From: Roseiarcus sp035308145
GTDB lineage: Bacteria > Pseudomonadota > Alphaproteobacteria > Rhizobiales > Beijerinckiaceae
Direction of reading: 5' to 3'
Length of the DNA stretch: 20,744 nucleotides
Assembly: GCA_035308145.1 (NCBI GenBank)
Contig: DATGHD010000016.1
Location: forward strand, 1 to 20,744
Shown: positions 1 to 8,078 of the stretch, one piece after another
Numbering within the stretch: position 1 is the first letter of the stretch
Layout of the letters: every line of letters starts with the position of its first letter
Program-made: the position numbers and the translations under genes
The notes under the pieces: model-generated
Databases searched by the model: none
What the model saw: only the letters and a program-made list of their open reading frames with translations
Told to the model about the DNA's origin: nothing

Positions 1-150
1 TCGCCGCGGCGATTGAACGCCGAACGCCGGGACGAGCGCCGCGCTTCCCGACAAAAGAGCCTTGCTCCAACCTCAAAGGCGGCGTCATGACGTCCGCGAT
101 TGTGACTTGCGGCAAGGTCCGGTCTTTCCCGTCTCGCTCCGAAAGTTCTT
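1..150. other. Left-edge DNA with no gene recognised
   Basis: I see no convincing gene here. Short open frames cross the stretch on the plus strand, but none resembles a known protein and they run into the convergent 3' end of the NIPSNAP gene. It may hold the tail of a gene that begins outside the window, or the downstream region of the NIPSNAP gene. Confidence 0.4.
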
Positions 151-468
151 TCAAGCCGGCCTTGGCGCGGAGACGCGGCGCAGAAAGATACGATCTTCGC
201 GCCGGATGAACGCCTCGCGCTTGGCGAAAGTAAAATTGTCTCGCGCTTGCGGGTCGTCGCGCAGCCTGGCTCGATAGGCCTCGTAGGCCGCCAGATTCTC
301 GATATTGTAGAGGCCATAGGCGATCGTCGCCGAACCCTCGTGCGGCGCGAAATACCCGATCAAATCCGCGCCGCACCGCGGGATGGCTTCGCCCCAGACC
401 CGGGCGTATTGTTCGAAAGCTTCGGTACGGAAAGGTTCGAGCTCGTAACGAATGAAGCAGGTGATCAC
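151..468 (-). CDS. NIPSNAP family protein
   Basis: A 105-residue protein of the NIPSNAP family, which has a dimeric ferredoxin-like (ABM-type) alpha+beta fold. The opening VITCFIRYELEPF, the central IGYFAPHEGS and the late RDNFTFAKREAFIRR stretch are typical of bacterial members. No catalytic residues are known for the family, so a role in small-molecule binding or stress is only inferred. I chose the GTG start at 468 because a strong GGAGG site lies 7 bases before it and the family's first strand begins there; the longer open frame to 570 adds unrelated residues. It lies 145 bases downstream of the sulfotransferase-like gene on the same strand, so it may be the last member of that transcript or have its own promoter. 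The family call is fairly sure; the function is unknown. Confidence 0.8.
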   Translation of the reverse strand: MITCFIRYELEPFRTEAFEQYARVWGEAIPRCGADLIGYFAPHEGSATIAYGLYNIENLAAYEAYRARLRDDPQARDNFTFAKREAFIRREDRIFLRRVSAPRPA

Positions 469-613
469 GATTTTTCCTCCGGTCTCAGGATTGAGCCAGA
501 GCGATCGTGACGGACCCAAGCGATCGTTGGCTTCGGCCGTTATCGAAGCGTGCCTCCTCGCCACCCCCAAGGGCAGGCGCCGGGCCGCTCAAGAATTGTC
601 GCCGCTGGCCCGC

Positions 614-1396
614 CTAGGCCTTCTCGCCGGAGAGCGCCGGCGCCGCCAGCCGAAATCGCGCCAACCGCTCATAGAGCGGGCGCGCCGCCGCGGCGATGGA
701 TTTGAGCGCGTCAGGCAAATCCTCGAAGCGCGCCTCGCGTTGCGGCGGGCCGAAACCGGTCGACTTTTCCACGGCCTCGTACCAGACTGGCGCCCAGACG
801 CCGTCGCTGATTTTGCGCCCCGCGGGCCAGGCGAGCATCGCCTCGTCGAACGGCGCGCCGCAGGCCTTGCACAGCGCCGCCAATGCGCCGCGCGGATCGG
901 CAAGCACGTCGGCGCCCTCGATCACCGGCGGCGCCTCGCCCAGCCGATCGGCGGCGCGCTCGAAGAGCGCGACCTGCGCCGGCAGGCCGATTTCGTCGAG
1001 CGAAAAATCGGCGCGCTTCTGCGCGTAAGACGCGAGGACCGCCTCGGACGGGCGAATGAGGAAGGCGTTGACGAAGCCGTCGATCCAGTCGCGGCCGAAG
1101 CCTTGGACCATGTGATGGGTCATATGCTTCTGGTACCAGATCGCTTTGCCGCCGGGCGCCGGGCCGGTCAGCGTCGCGACGACCTCGCGCCAATCGTTCG
1201 GCTGCGAGGCGATCACTTCTTCGCGCATCGGATGATCAAGACCGGTCGCGACAAGATAAGCGGCGTAGAACGGCTCGTCCGAGACCGCGCAGTCGCGCCG
1301 ATTGCCGAAGGCGCGCATCATCGCGGTCGAAATATTGCGCGGGCCCGACCACATGGCGATGCGCAGCGGCGCTTCCTGGAAGGCCGTGAGCCTCAT
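614..1396 (-). CDS. Sulfotransferase-like P-loop protein coupled to a class IV aminotransferase
   Basis: A 260-residue protein of the sulfotransferase-like P-loop superfamily. Near the N-terminus, SGPRNIST (residues 17-24) sits where sulfotransferases bind the 5'-phosphosulfate of PAPS. LIRPSEAVLASY (113-124) supplies an Arg and Ser (R115, S123) like the 3'-phosphate-binding segment. YQKHMTHHM (88-96) looks like a conserved His-rich active-site stretch. Relatives are often annotated loosely as sulfotransferase or even HAD hydrolase; the true substrate is unknown. The ATG start shares one base with the TGA stop of the aminotransferase gene (TGATG), which implies translational coupling and a shared role. 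The longer open frame upstream of 1396 only runs back into the aminotransferase gene. The superfamily call is good; sulfotransferase activity is inferred. Confidence 0.78.
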   Translation of the reverse strand: MRLTAFQEAPLRIAMWSGPRNISTAMMRAFGNRRDCAVSDEPFYAAYLVATGLDHPMREEVIASQPNDWREVVATLTGPAPGGKAIWYQKHMTHHMVQGFGRDWIDGFVNAFLIRPSEAVLASYAQKRADFSLDEIGLPAQVALFERAADRLGEAPPVIEGADVLADPRGALAALCKACGAPFDEAMLAWPAGRKISDGVWAPVWYEAVEKSTGFGPPQREARFEDLPDALKSIAAAARPLYERLARFRLAAPALSGEKA

Positions 1397-2358
1397 CAAT
1401 TCGCTCTGCCCTGCGCCTCTTCCGCCTCGAGCGCCTTGTAAAGCGCGCGCAGGCGGCGCGTCACCGGCCCCGACGCGTCGTCGGCGGCCCGCCCCGCGCC
1501 ATCGCCGATTGGTCTCCCGTCGACCGAGGCGACCGGCGTGAGGCCGGCGAAAGTGCCGGTGCAAAAAGCCTCGTCCGCGCCATAGACGTCGAACAGCGAG
1601 AAGTCGCGTTCGAAAGCCGGAACGCCGGCGCGGCGCGCGGCGCGGAGGACCGCGTCGCGCGTGATGCCGCCGAGGCAGTAACCGCCGGCCGAGGTCCAGA
1701 CTTCGCCCTTCCGGACGATGAAGAAATGCGTCGAATTGCAGGTGGCGACGAAGCCGCGGTCATCCAGCATCAACCCTTCGTCGGCGCCCGCCTCCATCGC
1801 CTGGATGCAGGCGAGCACGCAATTGAGCTTCGAATGCGAATTCAGCTTCTGGTCCTGTTCGGCCGGGCCGGTCCGCCGCACATGAACCGTGAAGAGTTTG
1901 AGGCCCCGCGCGCGCATTTGCGGGAGCGGCTGCTTCCATTCCGGGATGATGACGATGGTCGCTCCGCCAACAGTCAGGCGAGGGTCCTGATAGGGCGAGC
2001 GCTTTTTGCCGCGCGTGACCATGAGGCGGATATGCACGCCGTCGCGCATCTTGTTGGCCTCGATGACCTCGAAGAGGCGCGCGGCCAAACCGGCGCGCGT
2101 CAGGCCGATGTCGATCCTGAGCATTTTTGCGCCGTCCCACAGGCGATCGAAATGCTTATCCAGAAAGGCGATCTTTCCATCGATGAGGCGCAGCCCCTCC
2201 CAGACGCCGTCGCCGAGCACGAAGCCGGAATCGAAAACCGAGACCTTGGCGTCTTCGCGCGGCGTCAGAACGCCGTTGACGCTGATCAGCACGGCGTCGT
2301 TGCGCGGGTCGCCGACATAATCCTGCGAGCCGGCGCTCGGCTCGCCCGCTTCTTGCAT
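1396..2358 (-). CDS. PLP-dependent aminotransferase class IV (branched-chain/D-amino acid type)
   Basis: A 320-residue fold-type IV PLP aminotransferase related to IlvE and D-amino acid transaminase. Family marks are VFDSGFVLGDGVWEGLR (residues 41-57), the lysine region KLNSHSKLN (171-179, with K177 the likely Schiff-base lysine and K171 the alternative), ADEGLMLDDRGFVATCNSTH (192-211) and GGITRDAVLRAA (230-241). It should move an amino group between an amino acid and a 2-oxo acid, but whether the substrate is branched-chain, D- or another amino acid cannot be read from sequence. The first 20 residues are poorly conserved; the ATG at 2358 has a GGAAAGG about 10 bases upstream. It is the first gene of a minus-strand unit and overlaps the sulfotransferase-like gene by one base. 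It diverges from the membrane-protein gene, with regulatory DNA between. Confidence 0.88.
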   Translation of the reverse strand: MQEAGEPSAGSQDYVGDPRNDAVLISVNGVLTPREDAKVSVFDSGFVLGDGVWEGLRLIDGKIAFLDKHFDRLWDGAKMLRIDIGLTRAGLAARLFEVIEANKMRDGVHIRLMVTRGKKRSPYQDPRLTVGGATIVIIPEWKQPLPQMRARGLKLFTVHVRRTGPAEQDQKLNSHSKLNCVLACIQAMEAGADEGLMLDDRGFVATCNSTHFFIVRKGEVWTSAGGYCLGGITRDAVLRAARRAGVPAFERDFSLFDVYGADEAFCTGTFAGLTPVASVDGRPIGDGAGRAADDASGPVTRRLRALYKALEAEEAQGRAN

Positions 2359-2617
2359 CGTTGGTTCGCCTTTCCATTTTGCGGCAGCGCAAAGAGGCAG
2401 AATGCCAGACCGGAAATGGCCGGCAAGGCCGTCGTCGAAAGGCGTCTAAATCGCCGCCGACAAATGATCAAATAATCACGAACGGCCGCCAAGCGCCTGT
2501 TTGCCGAAAAAAACGCGAAATAAGACGCTGACGCCGAGCTTAAAGGCCGAGGTCGGCCTTGCCCTGGGCTGCCGGCTCGTGCAGGGAACCTCTGGCGGGG
2601 CGAGGGGTCATCGGCGG

Positions 2618-3565
2618 ATGATGCGGGTCAAGGATTACGCCTGGACGGCGGTCGGGCTTTGCGCCGTCGCCCTGTCGCTTTGGCTTTTGTTCCGCGACCT
2701 CCGAAACATTGCGCCGTCGGAAGTCGCGGGGAGCTTTGTCGCCATTCCCGTCCATCGCTGGCTGCTCGCATTAGGCGCGACATTCATCGCCTATGCCGCG
2801 CTCGCTTGGTACGATCGGATCGGTCTTTCTCACCTCGGCCGCAAATTGTCCTGGACCTTCATTTCGATTGTTTCGTTCACCACCTACGCCCTTTCGCACA
2901 ATATCGGCGCCTCGGTCTTTTCCGGCGCGATGGTGCGCTACCGCGCCTATTCGACGCGGGGGCTGACGATGGCCGAGGTCGGCGTGCTGGTCGCGTTTTG
3001 CGCCTTTACGTTCATCCTCGGCATGGTCTTGCTCGGCGGGCTTGTTCTCATCGTTGCCCCTGAGACCGTCGAGCGCTGGATCGCCATGCCGGCGTGGGGC
3101 GCCCGGCTGATCGGCGCGGCAATGCTGGGGCTCGTCGCCCTCTATGCCTTTGGCTCGTTGCGCCACTTCGCGCCGATGAAATTCGGCCGCCTTGAAATCG
3201 TCTATCCGCGTCCGTCGATCCTCGTCCGCCAGCTCTGCGCCGCGCCTTTGGAGTTGATCGGCGCCGCCGGCATCATCTATTTCACCCTCCCAGCGGGCGG
3301 AAATCCCGGCTTCATCGCCGTGCTTGGCGTTTTCCTGGCGAGCTTCGCCATCGCGCTCGCCAGCTATGCGCCGGGCGGCGTCGGCGTGCTGGAATATTGC
3401 TTCTTAAGCTCGATGCCGGATGCGCCCAAGGCGCAGGTCCTGGCGGCTTTACTCGCCTTTCGATTGCTCTACCTGATCATTCCGCTTGTCTTTGCGATCA
3501 TTGCGGTCATCATCTTCGAGCGCGGGCGCCTGATCGAGGCCTGGCGCCACCGCGCCCACCCATGA
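2618..3565 (+). CDS. YbhN/UPF0104-type integral membrane protein (LPG-synthase transmembrane domain only)
   Basis: A 315-residue inner-membrane protein with about eight hydrophobic segments, related to the membrane half of lysylphosphatidylglycerol synthase (MprF) and to YbhN. Family signs are SHNIGASVFSGAMVRYRAY in the middle and ASYAPGGVGVLEY near the C-terminus. There is no soluble aminoacyl-transferase (DUF2156) domain, so it should not make lysyl-PG itself; lipid flipping or transport is inferred. The open frame reaches back to a TTG at 2501, but I chose the tandem ATGs at 2618/2621, just ahead of the first membrane segment and about 10 bases after GAGGGG. It ends 7 bases before the nicotinamidase gene, so the two are probably co-transcribed. 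Confidence 0.85.
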   Translation: MMRVKDYAWTAVGLCAVALSLWLLFRDLRNIAPSEVAGSFVAIPVHRWLLALGATFIAYAALAWYDRIGLSHLGRKLSWTFISIVSFTTYALSHNIGASVFSGAMVRYRAYSTRGLTMAEVGVLVAFCAFTFILGMVLLGGLVLIVAPETVERWIAMPAWGARLIGAAMLGLVALYAFGSLRHFAPMKFGRLEIVYPRPSILVRQLCAAPLELIGAAGIIYFTLPAGGNPGFIAVLGVFLASFAIALASYAPGGVGVLEYCFLSSMPDAPKAQVLAALLAFRLLYLIIPLVFAIIAVIIFERGRLIEAWRHRAHP

Positions 3566-3572
3566 GAACGCC

Positions 3573-4232
3573 ATGGACGCGAATTTCGCTCCGCAGCCGA
3601 GCGATGCTCTTCTCGTCATCGACATGCAATACGATTTCATGCCGGGCGGCGCGCTGGCCGTCGCCGACGGCGACGCCATCGTTCCGCTCGTCAATCGCCT
3701 CGCTGCGCGATTCTCGAATGTCGCGCTGACGCAGGACTGGCACCCGCCGGGCCACGCTTCCTTCGCTTCGTCTCACCCCGGCGCGAAGCCTTTCGAGACG
3801 ATCCGCCTTGCCTATGGCGACCAGACGCTCTGGCCGGATCACTGCGTGCAAGGCAGCCATGGCGCGGCGATCCACAGGGACGTTGCTGTTGATCGCGCGA
3901 TCCTCGTCCTCCGCAAAGGCGCCAACGCCGTGGTCGATTCCTATTCCGCTTTCGTCGAGGCCGACGGGACGACAAAGACGGGGCTCGCCGGCTTCTTGCG
4001 CGAAAGAGGGATAGGGCGCGTCTTCCTTGCCGGCCTCGCCACGGATTATTGCGTCGCCTTCTCGGCGCTCGACGCGCGCAAGGCGGGCTTCGAGGCGATC
4101 GTTATCGAGGACGCCTGCCGCGCCATCGATCTTGCCGGCTCATTGGACGCGGCATGGACGAAGATGGCGCAAGCCGGGGTCGCGCGCGCAGAGAGTTCGG
4201 CGGTTCTGGAGGCGCCAGCAGACCGTAATTGA
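3573..4232 (+). CDS. pncA: Nicotinamidase
   Basis: Hydrolyses nicotinamide to nicotinate and ammonia in the cytoplasm, feeding the Preiss-Handler route of NAD salvage; many relatives also act on pyrazinamide. The 219-residue protein is full length for the isochorismatase-like family. The catalytic triad is visible: D17 in VIDMQ, K115 in LRKG and C160 in ATDYCV. The metal ligands are D55 and H57 in QDWHPPGHASF and H90 in WPDHCVQGS. The cis-peptide motif GLATDYCV is intact, so the enzyme should be active. The ATG at 3573 follows the membrane-protein stop by 7 bases with only a weak ribosome site (GAGAACG), which suggests coupling. Confidence 0.95.
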   Translation: MDANFAPQPSDALLVIDMQYDFMPGGALAVADGDAIVPLVNRLAARFSNVALTQDWHPPGHASFASSHPGAKPFETIRLAYGDQTLWPDHCVQGSHGAAIHRDVAVDRAILVLRKGANAVVDSYSAFVEADGTTKTGLAGFLRERGIGRVFLAGLATDYCVAFSALDARKAGFEAIVIEDACRAIDLAGSLDAAWTKMAQAGVARAESSAVLEAPADRN

Positions 4233-4283
4233 AGGGGCCGCGCCCTAGGGGCTATGCTGGCGGACGGCTGAGGAGGCATCGCC

Positions 4284-4592
4284 ATGCCCAATCGTTTCGA
4301 GCTCGTCGACGAAATTCAACCCGACGCTATCACGGTCACGCTCGCGCAAACCCCGCAGGGACAATGGGCGCGCGTCCATTGTCCGGCCTCCGCCCTGCCC
4401 TCGCTGCCCAAGGATTGGACCACCGGGGACCTGGCCCCGAAGGACGCGCTTTCCGGCGCGGTCAAGCTCGCCAATAAGGCGAAGCTCGCGATCGTCGTGA
4501 TGGACCCCGACGGCGTCTGGAAGAAGGAATGGGGCGAGCTCTATCGCTATGAGGACGAGATCGGCGACGGCGAAGTCAGCGACGCGCAATAG
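4284..4592 (+). CDS. Small conserved protein of unknown function
   Basis: A soluble 102-residue acidic protein that I do not recognise. It has no signal peptide, membrane segment or known motif. The middle (GAVKLANKAKLAIVVMDPDG) reads like a beta strand and helix, and the end is rich in Trp, Glu and Asp (WKKEWGELYRYEDE). Clean start evidence supports a real gene: AGGAGG at 4270-4275, eight bases before the ATG. It follows nicotinamidase by 51 bases on the same strand and converges with the glycosyltransferase gene, 32 bases away. The role is unknown. Confidence 0.75.
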   Translation: MPNRFELVDEIQPDAITVTLAQTPQGQWARVHCPASALPSLPKDWTTGDLAPKDALSGAVKLANKAKLAIVVMDPDGVWKKEWGELYRYEDEIGDGEVSDAQ

Positions 4593-4624
4593 CTGGTCAG
4601 CGTGCGAGCCGCGCCCCCTTGCGG

Positions 4625-5611
4625 TCATCGCGTCGCGGCAGTGACCGCCCTCAAGGCGGCGTCCAATTGTCCTTTCGGCGCCAAGTGGGCGAACGCCGCC
4701 ACGATGCGATGATAGTACGAGTGTTCCGCAAGAGCGCGCCGACGCGCTTTTTCGGCCATTTTCGCCGAGCCGGTCGGATCGGATAACGCCATGCGGAGTT
4801 GAGCGACCATTTCGTCAGGGTCGTGGCAAAGAAGCATCTCCTTGCCGGGCTCGAAATATTCCTCGATGCCCGGCCGGCGCTCCACCACCTGCGGAACGCC
4901 ACACGCCGCCGCCTCGAAGCTGCGTTGGTTGGTTCCCATGCGCACCACTCGCGCGTGAATGTTAAGCGAGACTTCGCATCGTCCGTACACTCGGCTCAGT
5001 TTCGCATTGTCGATGGTCGGACGGAATGCGAGCGGACGACGCCAGAACAGCGGGCGTTTGGCGAAATAATTGCCGATCACTCGCGCCGGCAAGCCGCTAT
5101 CAAGCAGTCGGGCGACGTAGGGATCGCGCTTTGGATCGCGATTGCCGACGAAATAGACTCCTCTGCGGCGTCCGTTGGCCACGGGGTAGTGCAACGGCGG
5201 ATGACAGGCGAGCGGCAGCACGCCGCCGTATTGCGAAGGTTTTGACAGAGCCGTGAGGTCCGGCTCGTAGCCGCGATCGGACAGGAAGACGCGACCGAAA
5301 ACTTCGAGGTCGCAAGCCTGCATTTTGACGTCGTCGGTTTGGTACAGAACGTTCCGCGGATGCGCCTTGACGCCGCGATACTCCGGCCGAGTCCCGATGA
5401 ACAACGCCGCGTCGCAATCGGCGGCGTCGATTTCGCGACGAAATCGATCCCACCACATGTCTTGGTCGCGGCGATAGACCAACTCGTCAGAGAAGGTCAT
5501 CGGCCGCGTCGACAGCCAACGCACGCTTCCCGGAAACATTTCCTGCATCGCCAAGTATAGGTAACGGCCGAGGCCGCCGCGCCACGGCTTGGCCACAAGC
5601 AGGATCTTCAT
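4625..5611 (-). CDS. CgeB-like glycosyltransferase (GT group 1 C-terminal domain)
   Basis: A 328-residue GT-B type glycosyltransferase. The start MKILLVAKPWRGGLGRYLY is a Rossmann strand and glycine turn. The C-terminal donor-sugar domain carries the typical RSFEAAACGVPQV (residues 230-242), followed by the GIEEYF/KEMLL loop. This arrangement matches the CgeB/spore-maturation-like glycosyltransferases (Glyco_trans_1_2). It has no signal or membrane segment, so it acts in the cytoplasm, perhaps on an envelope or polysaccharide precursor. The acceptor and sugar cannot be told. No other polysaccharide gene is nearby, and its GC content looks somewhat lower than its neighbours', so it may be an acquired single gene. 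It is transcribed alone on the minus strand. Confidence 0.83.
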   Translation of the reverse strand: MKILLVAKPWRGGLGRYLYLAMQEMFPGSVRWLSTRPMTFSDELVYRRDQDMWWDRFRREIDAADCDAALFIGTRPEYRGVKAHPRNVLYQTDDVKMQACDLEVFGRVFLSDRGYEPDLTALSKPSQYGGVLPLACHPPLHYPVANGRRRGVYFVGNRDPKRDPYVARLLDSGLPARVIGNYFAKRPLFWRRPLAFRPTIDNAKLSRVYGRCEVSLNIHARVVRMGTNQRSFEAAACGVPQVVERRPGIEEYFEPGKEMLLCHDPDEMVAQLRMALSDPTGSAKMAEKARRRALAEHSYYHRIVAAFAHLAPKGQLDAALRAVTAATR

Positions 5612-5949
5612 AATCTTCGCCTATTGTCCCGCCCCGGCGGCAGCGGCGCGGCCCCGCTCCGCCGCCCTTGACGCCCAATTTCGAACCGCAGGATGGATGC
5701 CGCTCAGGTTAAACTCGGTTTTTGGGCCTATGCCTAGCCCTTCCGCCTGTCAAGGCTATCCCACGGGTCTTTAACGAAGCGCCTCGGGGCCTTTGATCCG
5801 GAGGCATCGAGTCGACCCCTCATTCGGCGGGGCCTAGCGATGCGTCAGGATATTAGCATCCGGTTAACCGGATCAGGGCCATGCATAACGGGCTTGGTTG
5901 AGAGCCGCGCTCGCCGTCGATCAATTCTGTCGCGTTCACTGTTCGTCGC
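5612..5949. other. Divergent intergenic region with a perfect palindrome
   Basis: This 338-base gap lies between the divergent glycosyltransferase and glutathione S-transferase genes and holds promoters for both. I see no credible gene in it. The one striking element is the 16-base palindrome at 5858-5873, listed separately. Confidence 0.6.
5858..5873. promoter_or_regulatory. Perfect 16-bp palindrome (possible operator)
   Basis: ATCCGGTTAACCGGAT is a perfect palindrome with no spacer, 76 bases before the glutathione S-transferase start. Its size and position fit a dimeric regulator's operator. No regulator gene is adjacent, so this is inference. Confidence 0.4.
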
Positions 5950-6642
5950 ATGGTCACGCTGTATCATCACCCCTTCTGTCCCCATTCGCGTTTTATCAGG
6001 TTGGCGCTCGCCGAATCCGGCATTGAGCCAACGCTTGTCGAGGAACGGCCCTGGGAGCGCCGCCGCGAATTCCTGCTCATCAACGCCGAAGGCGCGACGC
6101 CGGTCTTGAGCCGGCCTTCCGGGCCGAGCGTGCCGGGCGCCAATGTCATTGCCGAATATCTTGACGAGACGCATGGCGCGGCGCTCGGCGATCGACGGTT
6201 GATGCCGGAAGACATGGCGGGCCGGGTCGAGACCAGGCGGCTGATGAACTGGTTCAATCACAAATTCTTCGCCGAAGTCTCGAATTGGCTCGTCGGCGAG
6301 AAAATATACAAGCGCTTCAAGTCGCCGGCGCAGGGCGGCGGCGGACCCGACATGGAGGCGGTCAGGGTCGGCAGGGCGAATTTGCGCTATCATTTGCGCT
6401 ATATCGGGCACCTGATCGGCTCGCGAAATTGGCTGGCCGGCGAGCGCATGAGCTTCGCCGATCTCGCGGCGGCGGCGCATCTTTCCTGCGTGGACTATCT
6501 GGGCGACGTGCCATGGGCGGAGGACGAAACGGCGAAGACCTGGTACGCGAAGATGAAGTCGCGTCCGTCGTTTCGCGCCCTGCTCGCCGAGAAGCTGCCG
6601 GGCGTGGTTCCGAGCCCCGTCTACGCCGATCTCGACTTTTAG
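5950..6642 (+). CDS. Glutathione S-transferase family protein
   Basis: A 230-residue cytosolic GST-fold protein. The N-terminal thioredoxin-like domain (about residues 1-80) opens VTLYHHPFCPHSRFIRLAL, with C10 and S13 at the position of the glutathione-activating site, and includes the cis-Pro-type ATPVLSRP segment and the VIAEYLDE glutathione-binding stretch. The all-helical C-terminal domain has the family's LAGERMSFADLAAAAHLS capping motif. It probably conjugates or reduces small electrophiles or peroxides with glutathione; the substrate is unknown. No good ribosome site precedes the ATG at 5950, but the conserved fold begins right there. The queG frame is open through its 3' end, so the two are probably coupled. 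Confidence 0.88.
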   Translation: MVTLYHHPFCPHSRFIRLALAESGIEPTLVEERPWERRREFLLINAEGATPVLSRPSGPSVPGANVIAEYLDETHGAALGDRRLMPEDMAGRVETRRLMNWFNHKFFAEVSNWLVGEKIYKRFKSPAQGGGGPDMEAVRVGRANLRYHLRYIGHLIGSRNWLAGERMSFADLAAAAHLSCVDYLGDVPWAEDETAKTWYAKMKSRPSFRALLAEKLPGVVPSPVYADLDF

Positions 6643-7751
6643 AGCGCTTACGCGCCAAGTCGCTCGAACTCGGTTTTGACGTTTGCCGCGTGACGAAGCC
6701 GGCGCCGCCGCCCGGCGCTGGGGCCCATCTTGCCGAATGGATCGCCGCCGGCCTCCATGGCGACATGGCCTGGATGGCGGAGACGCTTCGCCGGCGCTCA
6801 GAGCCGCGCGCGCTTTGGGACGGCGTGAAAAGCGTCGTGATGCTCGCGGTCAATTATGGGCCGTCGGGCGATCCGATGGCCGCCCTGGCGATGAGGCGGT
6901 CAGGCGCCGTTTCGGTCTATGCCCGCAACCGCGACTATCACGATGTGATGAAGGGCCGATTGAAGCTTCTGGCCGGCTGGCTCGCCGCGGCGGCGCGGCC
7001 CGAAGCGATCAGCGCCAAAGTCTTTGTCGATACGGCGCCAGTGATGGAGAAGCCGCTCGCCGCTGAGGCGGGAATCGGTTGGCAGGGCAAGCACACCAAT
7101 CTCGTCTCGCGCGAATTCGGATCCTGGCTATTCCTCGGCGCTCTCTTCACCGATCTTAAATTCGAGCCGGACGCGCCCGAGAGCGACCATTGCGGCGCCT
7201 GCCGGGCCTGCCTCGACATTTGCCCGACGCGAGCCTTTCCGGCGCCCTACCAGCTCGACGCCACGCGCTGCATCTCGTACCTCACCATCGAGCACAAAGG
7301 CCATATCGCGCGCGAATTCCGCGAGCCGATCGGCAACCGCATCTATGGCTGCGACGATTGCCTGGCGGTGTGCCCGTGGAACAAATTCGCCAAGACGTCT
7401 CGTGAGGCCAAGCTCAAGGCGCGCGACGATCTGATCGCGCCTGCTCTGGCCGAGCTCGCAGCGCTCGATGAGGCCGGGTTTCGCTCGCGTTTCGCGGGCG
7501 GGCCTATCAAACGGCTCGGGCATGTCCGCTTCTTGCGCAATGTTCTGATCGCGATCGGCAATTCGGGCAAGCCGGCGCTCGCAGCAAGCGCCCTTCGCCA
7601 ACTCACCCATCCCTCGCCCTTGCCGCGCGCCATGGCGGTCTGGGCCCTGAGCCGGCTCTGCGACGCCGGCGCCTTTGCCGAGATCAAGCGCCGTTATAGC
7701 GCTGACGAAAGCGACCCTGCGGTGCTGGCGGAATGGGCGGCAGGAGACTGA
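6513..7751 (+). CDS. queG: Epoxyqueuosine reductase
   Basis: Reduces epoxyqueuosine to queuosine in tRNA, the last step of queuosine synthesis, using cobalamin and two [4Fe-4S] clusters. The two ferredoxin-like cysteine motifs are intact: CGACRACLDICP (coded at 7191-7226) and CDDCLAVCP (7350-7376). The cobalamin/active-site segment VDTAPVMEKPLAAEAGIGW, with its catalytic Asp, is present, and the C-terminus has the HEAT-like helices. The start is unsettled. Similarity to the family begins near 6643 (ERLRAKSLELGFDV), but no ATG, GTG or TTG lies in frame between 6513 and 6690. The nearest in-frame ATG is 6513, which overlaps the GST gene by 130 bases and gives 412 residues; a CTG at 6540 is an alternative. 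The identity is certain; the 5' end is not. Confidence 0.92.
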   Translation: MGGGRNGEDLVREDEVASVVSRPARREAAGRGSEPRLRRSRLLERLRAKSLELGFDVCRVTKPAPPPGAGAHLAEWIAAGLHGDMAWMAETLRRRSEPRALWDGVKSVVMLAVNYGPSGDPMAALAMRRSGAVSVYARNRDYHDVMKGRLKLLAGWLAAAARPEAISAKVFVDTAPVMEKPLAAEAGIGWQGKHTNLVSREFGSWLFLGALFTDLKFEPDAPESDHCGACRACLDICPTRAFPAPYQLDATRCISYLTIEHKGHIAREFREPIGNRIYGCDDCLAVCPWNKFAKTSREAKLKARDDLIAPALAELAALDEAGFRSRFAGGPIKRLGHVRFLRNVLIAIGNSGKPALAASALRQLTHPSPLPRAMAVWALSRLCDAGAFAEIKRRYSADESDPAVLAEWAAGD

Positions 7752-7889
7752 AGGGCAAAGACGGGCGGCAATACGTCCTTTTCCGCGTGCGGGGTCATCG
7801 GCGCGCGGCATAGCTCATTATTTTTGAACTCGCCGGAGCCGCTTTAAGCTGGCGCGCGACCCGGATCGATAAACGAATAAAACGCTTTG

Positions 7890-8078
7890 CTAATGGGCGA
7901 CGACCGGAGCCCCTGAGTGCTTCAGCTTCTCGATCTCGTCCTTGATCAACAACTTTTTCCGCTTCAACTCGATCAGTTTCATATCGTCGGCGGCTGGATG
8001 GGACTTTTCCGCTTCTATCGCCGCTTTGATCGCGTGGTGACGACGCTCAAGCTCGGCGAGATGCGCCTCTAGCGACAT
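7890..8078 (-). CDS. DUF465/YdcH family protein
   Basis: A 62-residue, highly charged helical protein of the YdcH (DUF465) family, which forms a short helical hairpin or coiled coil. The opening SLEAHLAELERRHHAIKAAI and the IELKRKKLLIKDEIEKL segment near the end are classic for the family. The function is unknown. GGGAG lies a few bases ahead of the ATG. It diverges from a second DUF465 gene 344 bases away; the two are probably paralogues. Confidence 0.85.
   Translation of the reverse strand: MSLEAHLAELERRHHAIKAAIEAEKSHPAADDMKLIELKRKKLLIKDEIEKLKHSGAPVVAH

Noticed and set aside
452..1441. A 329-codon open frame on the plus strand
   Set aside because: It is Arg/Ala-rich and lies antisense to the sulfotransferase-like gene, whose motifs are clear; high GC makes such shadows common.
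2501..2617. N-terminal extension of the membrane protein from TTG 2501
   Set aside because: The extra residues show no family pattern, and the ATG at 2618/2621 sits just ahead of the first membrane segment with a GA-rich site upstream.
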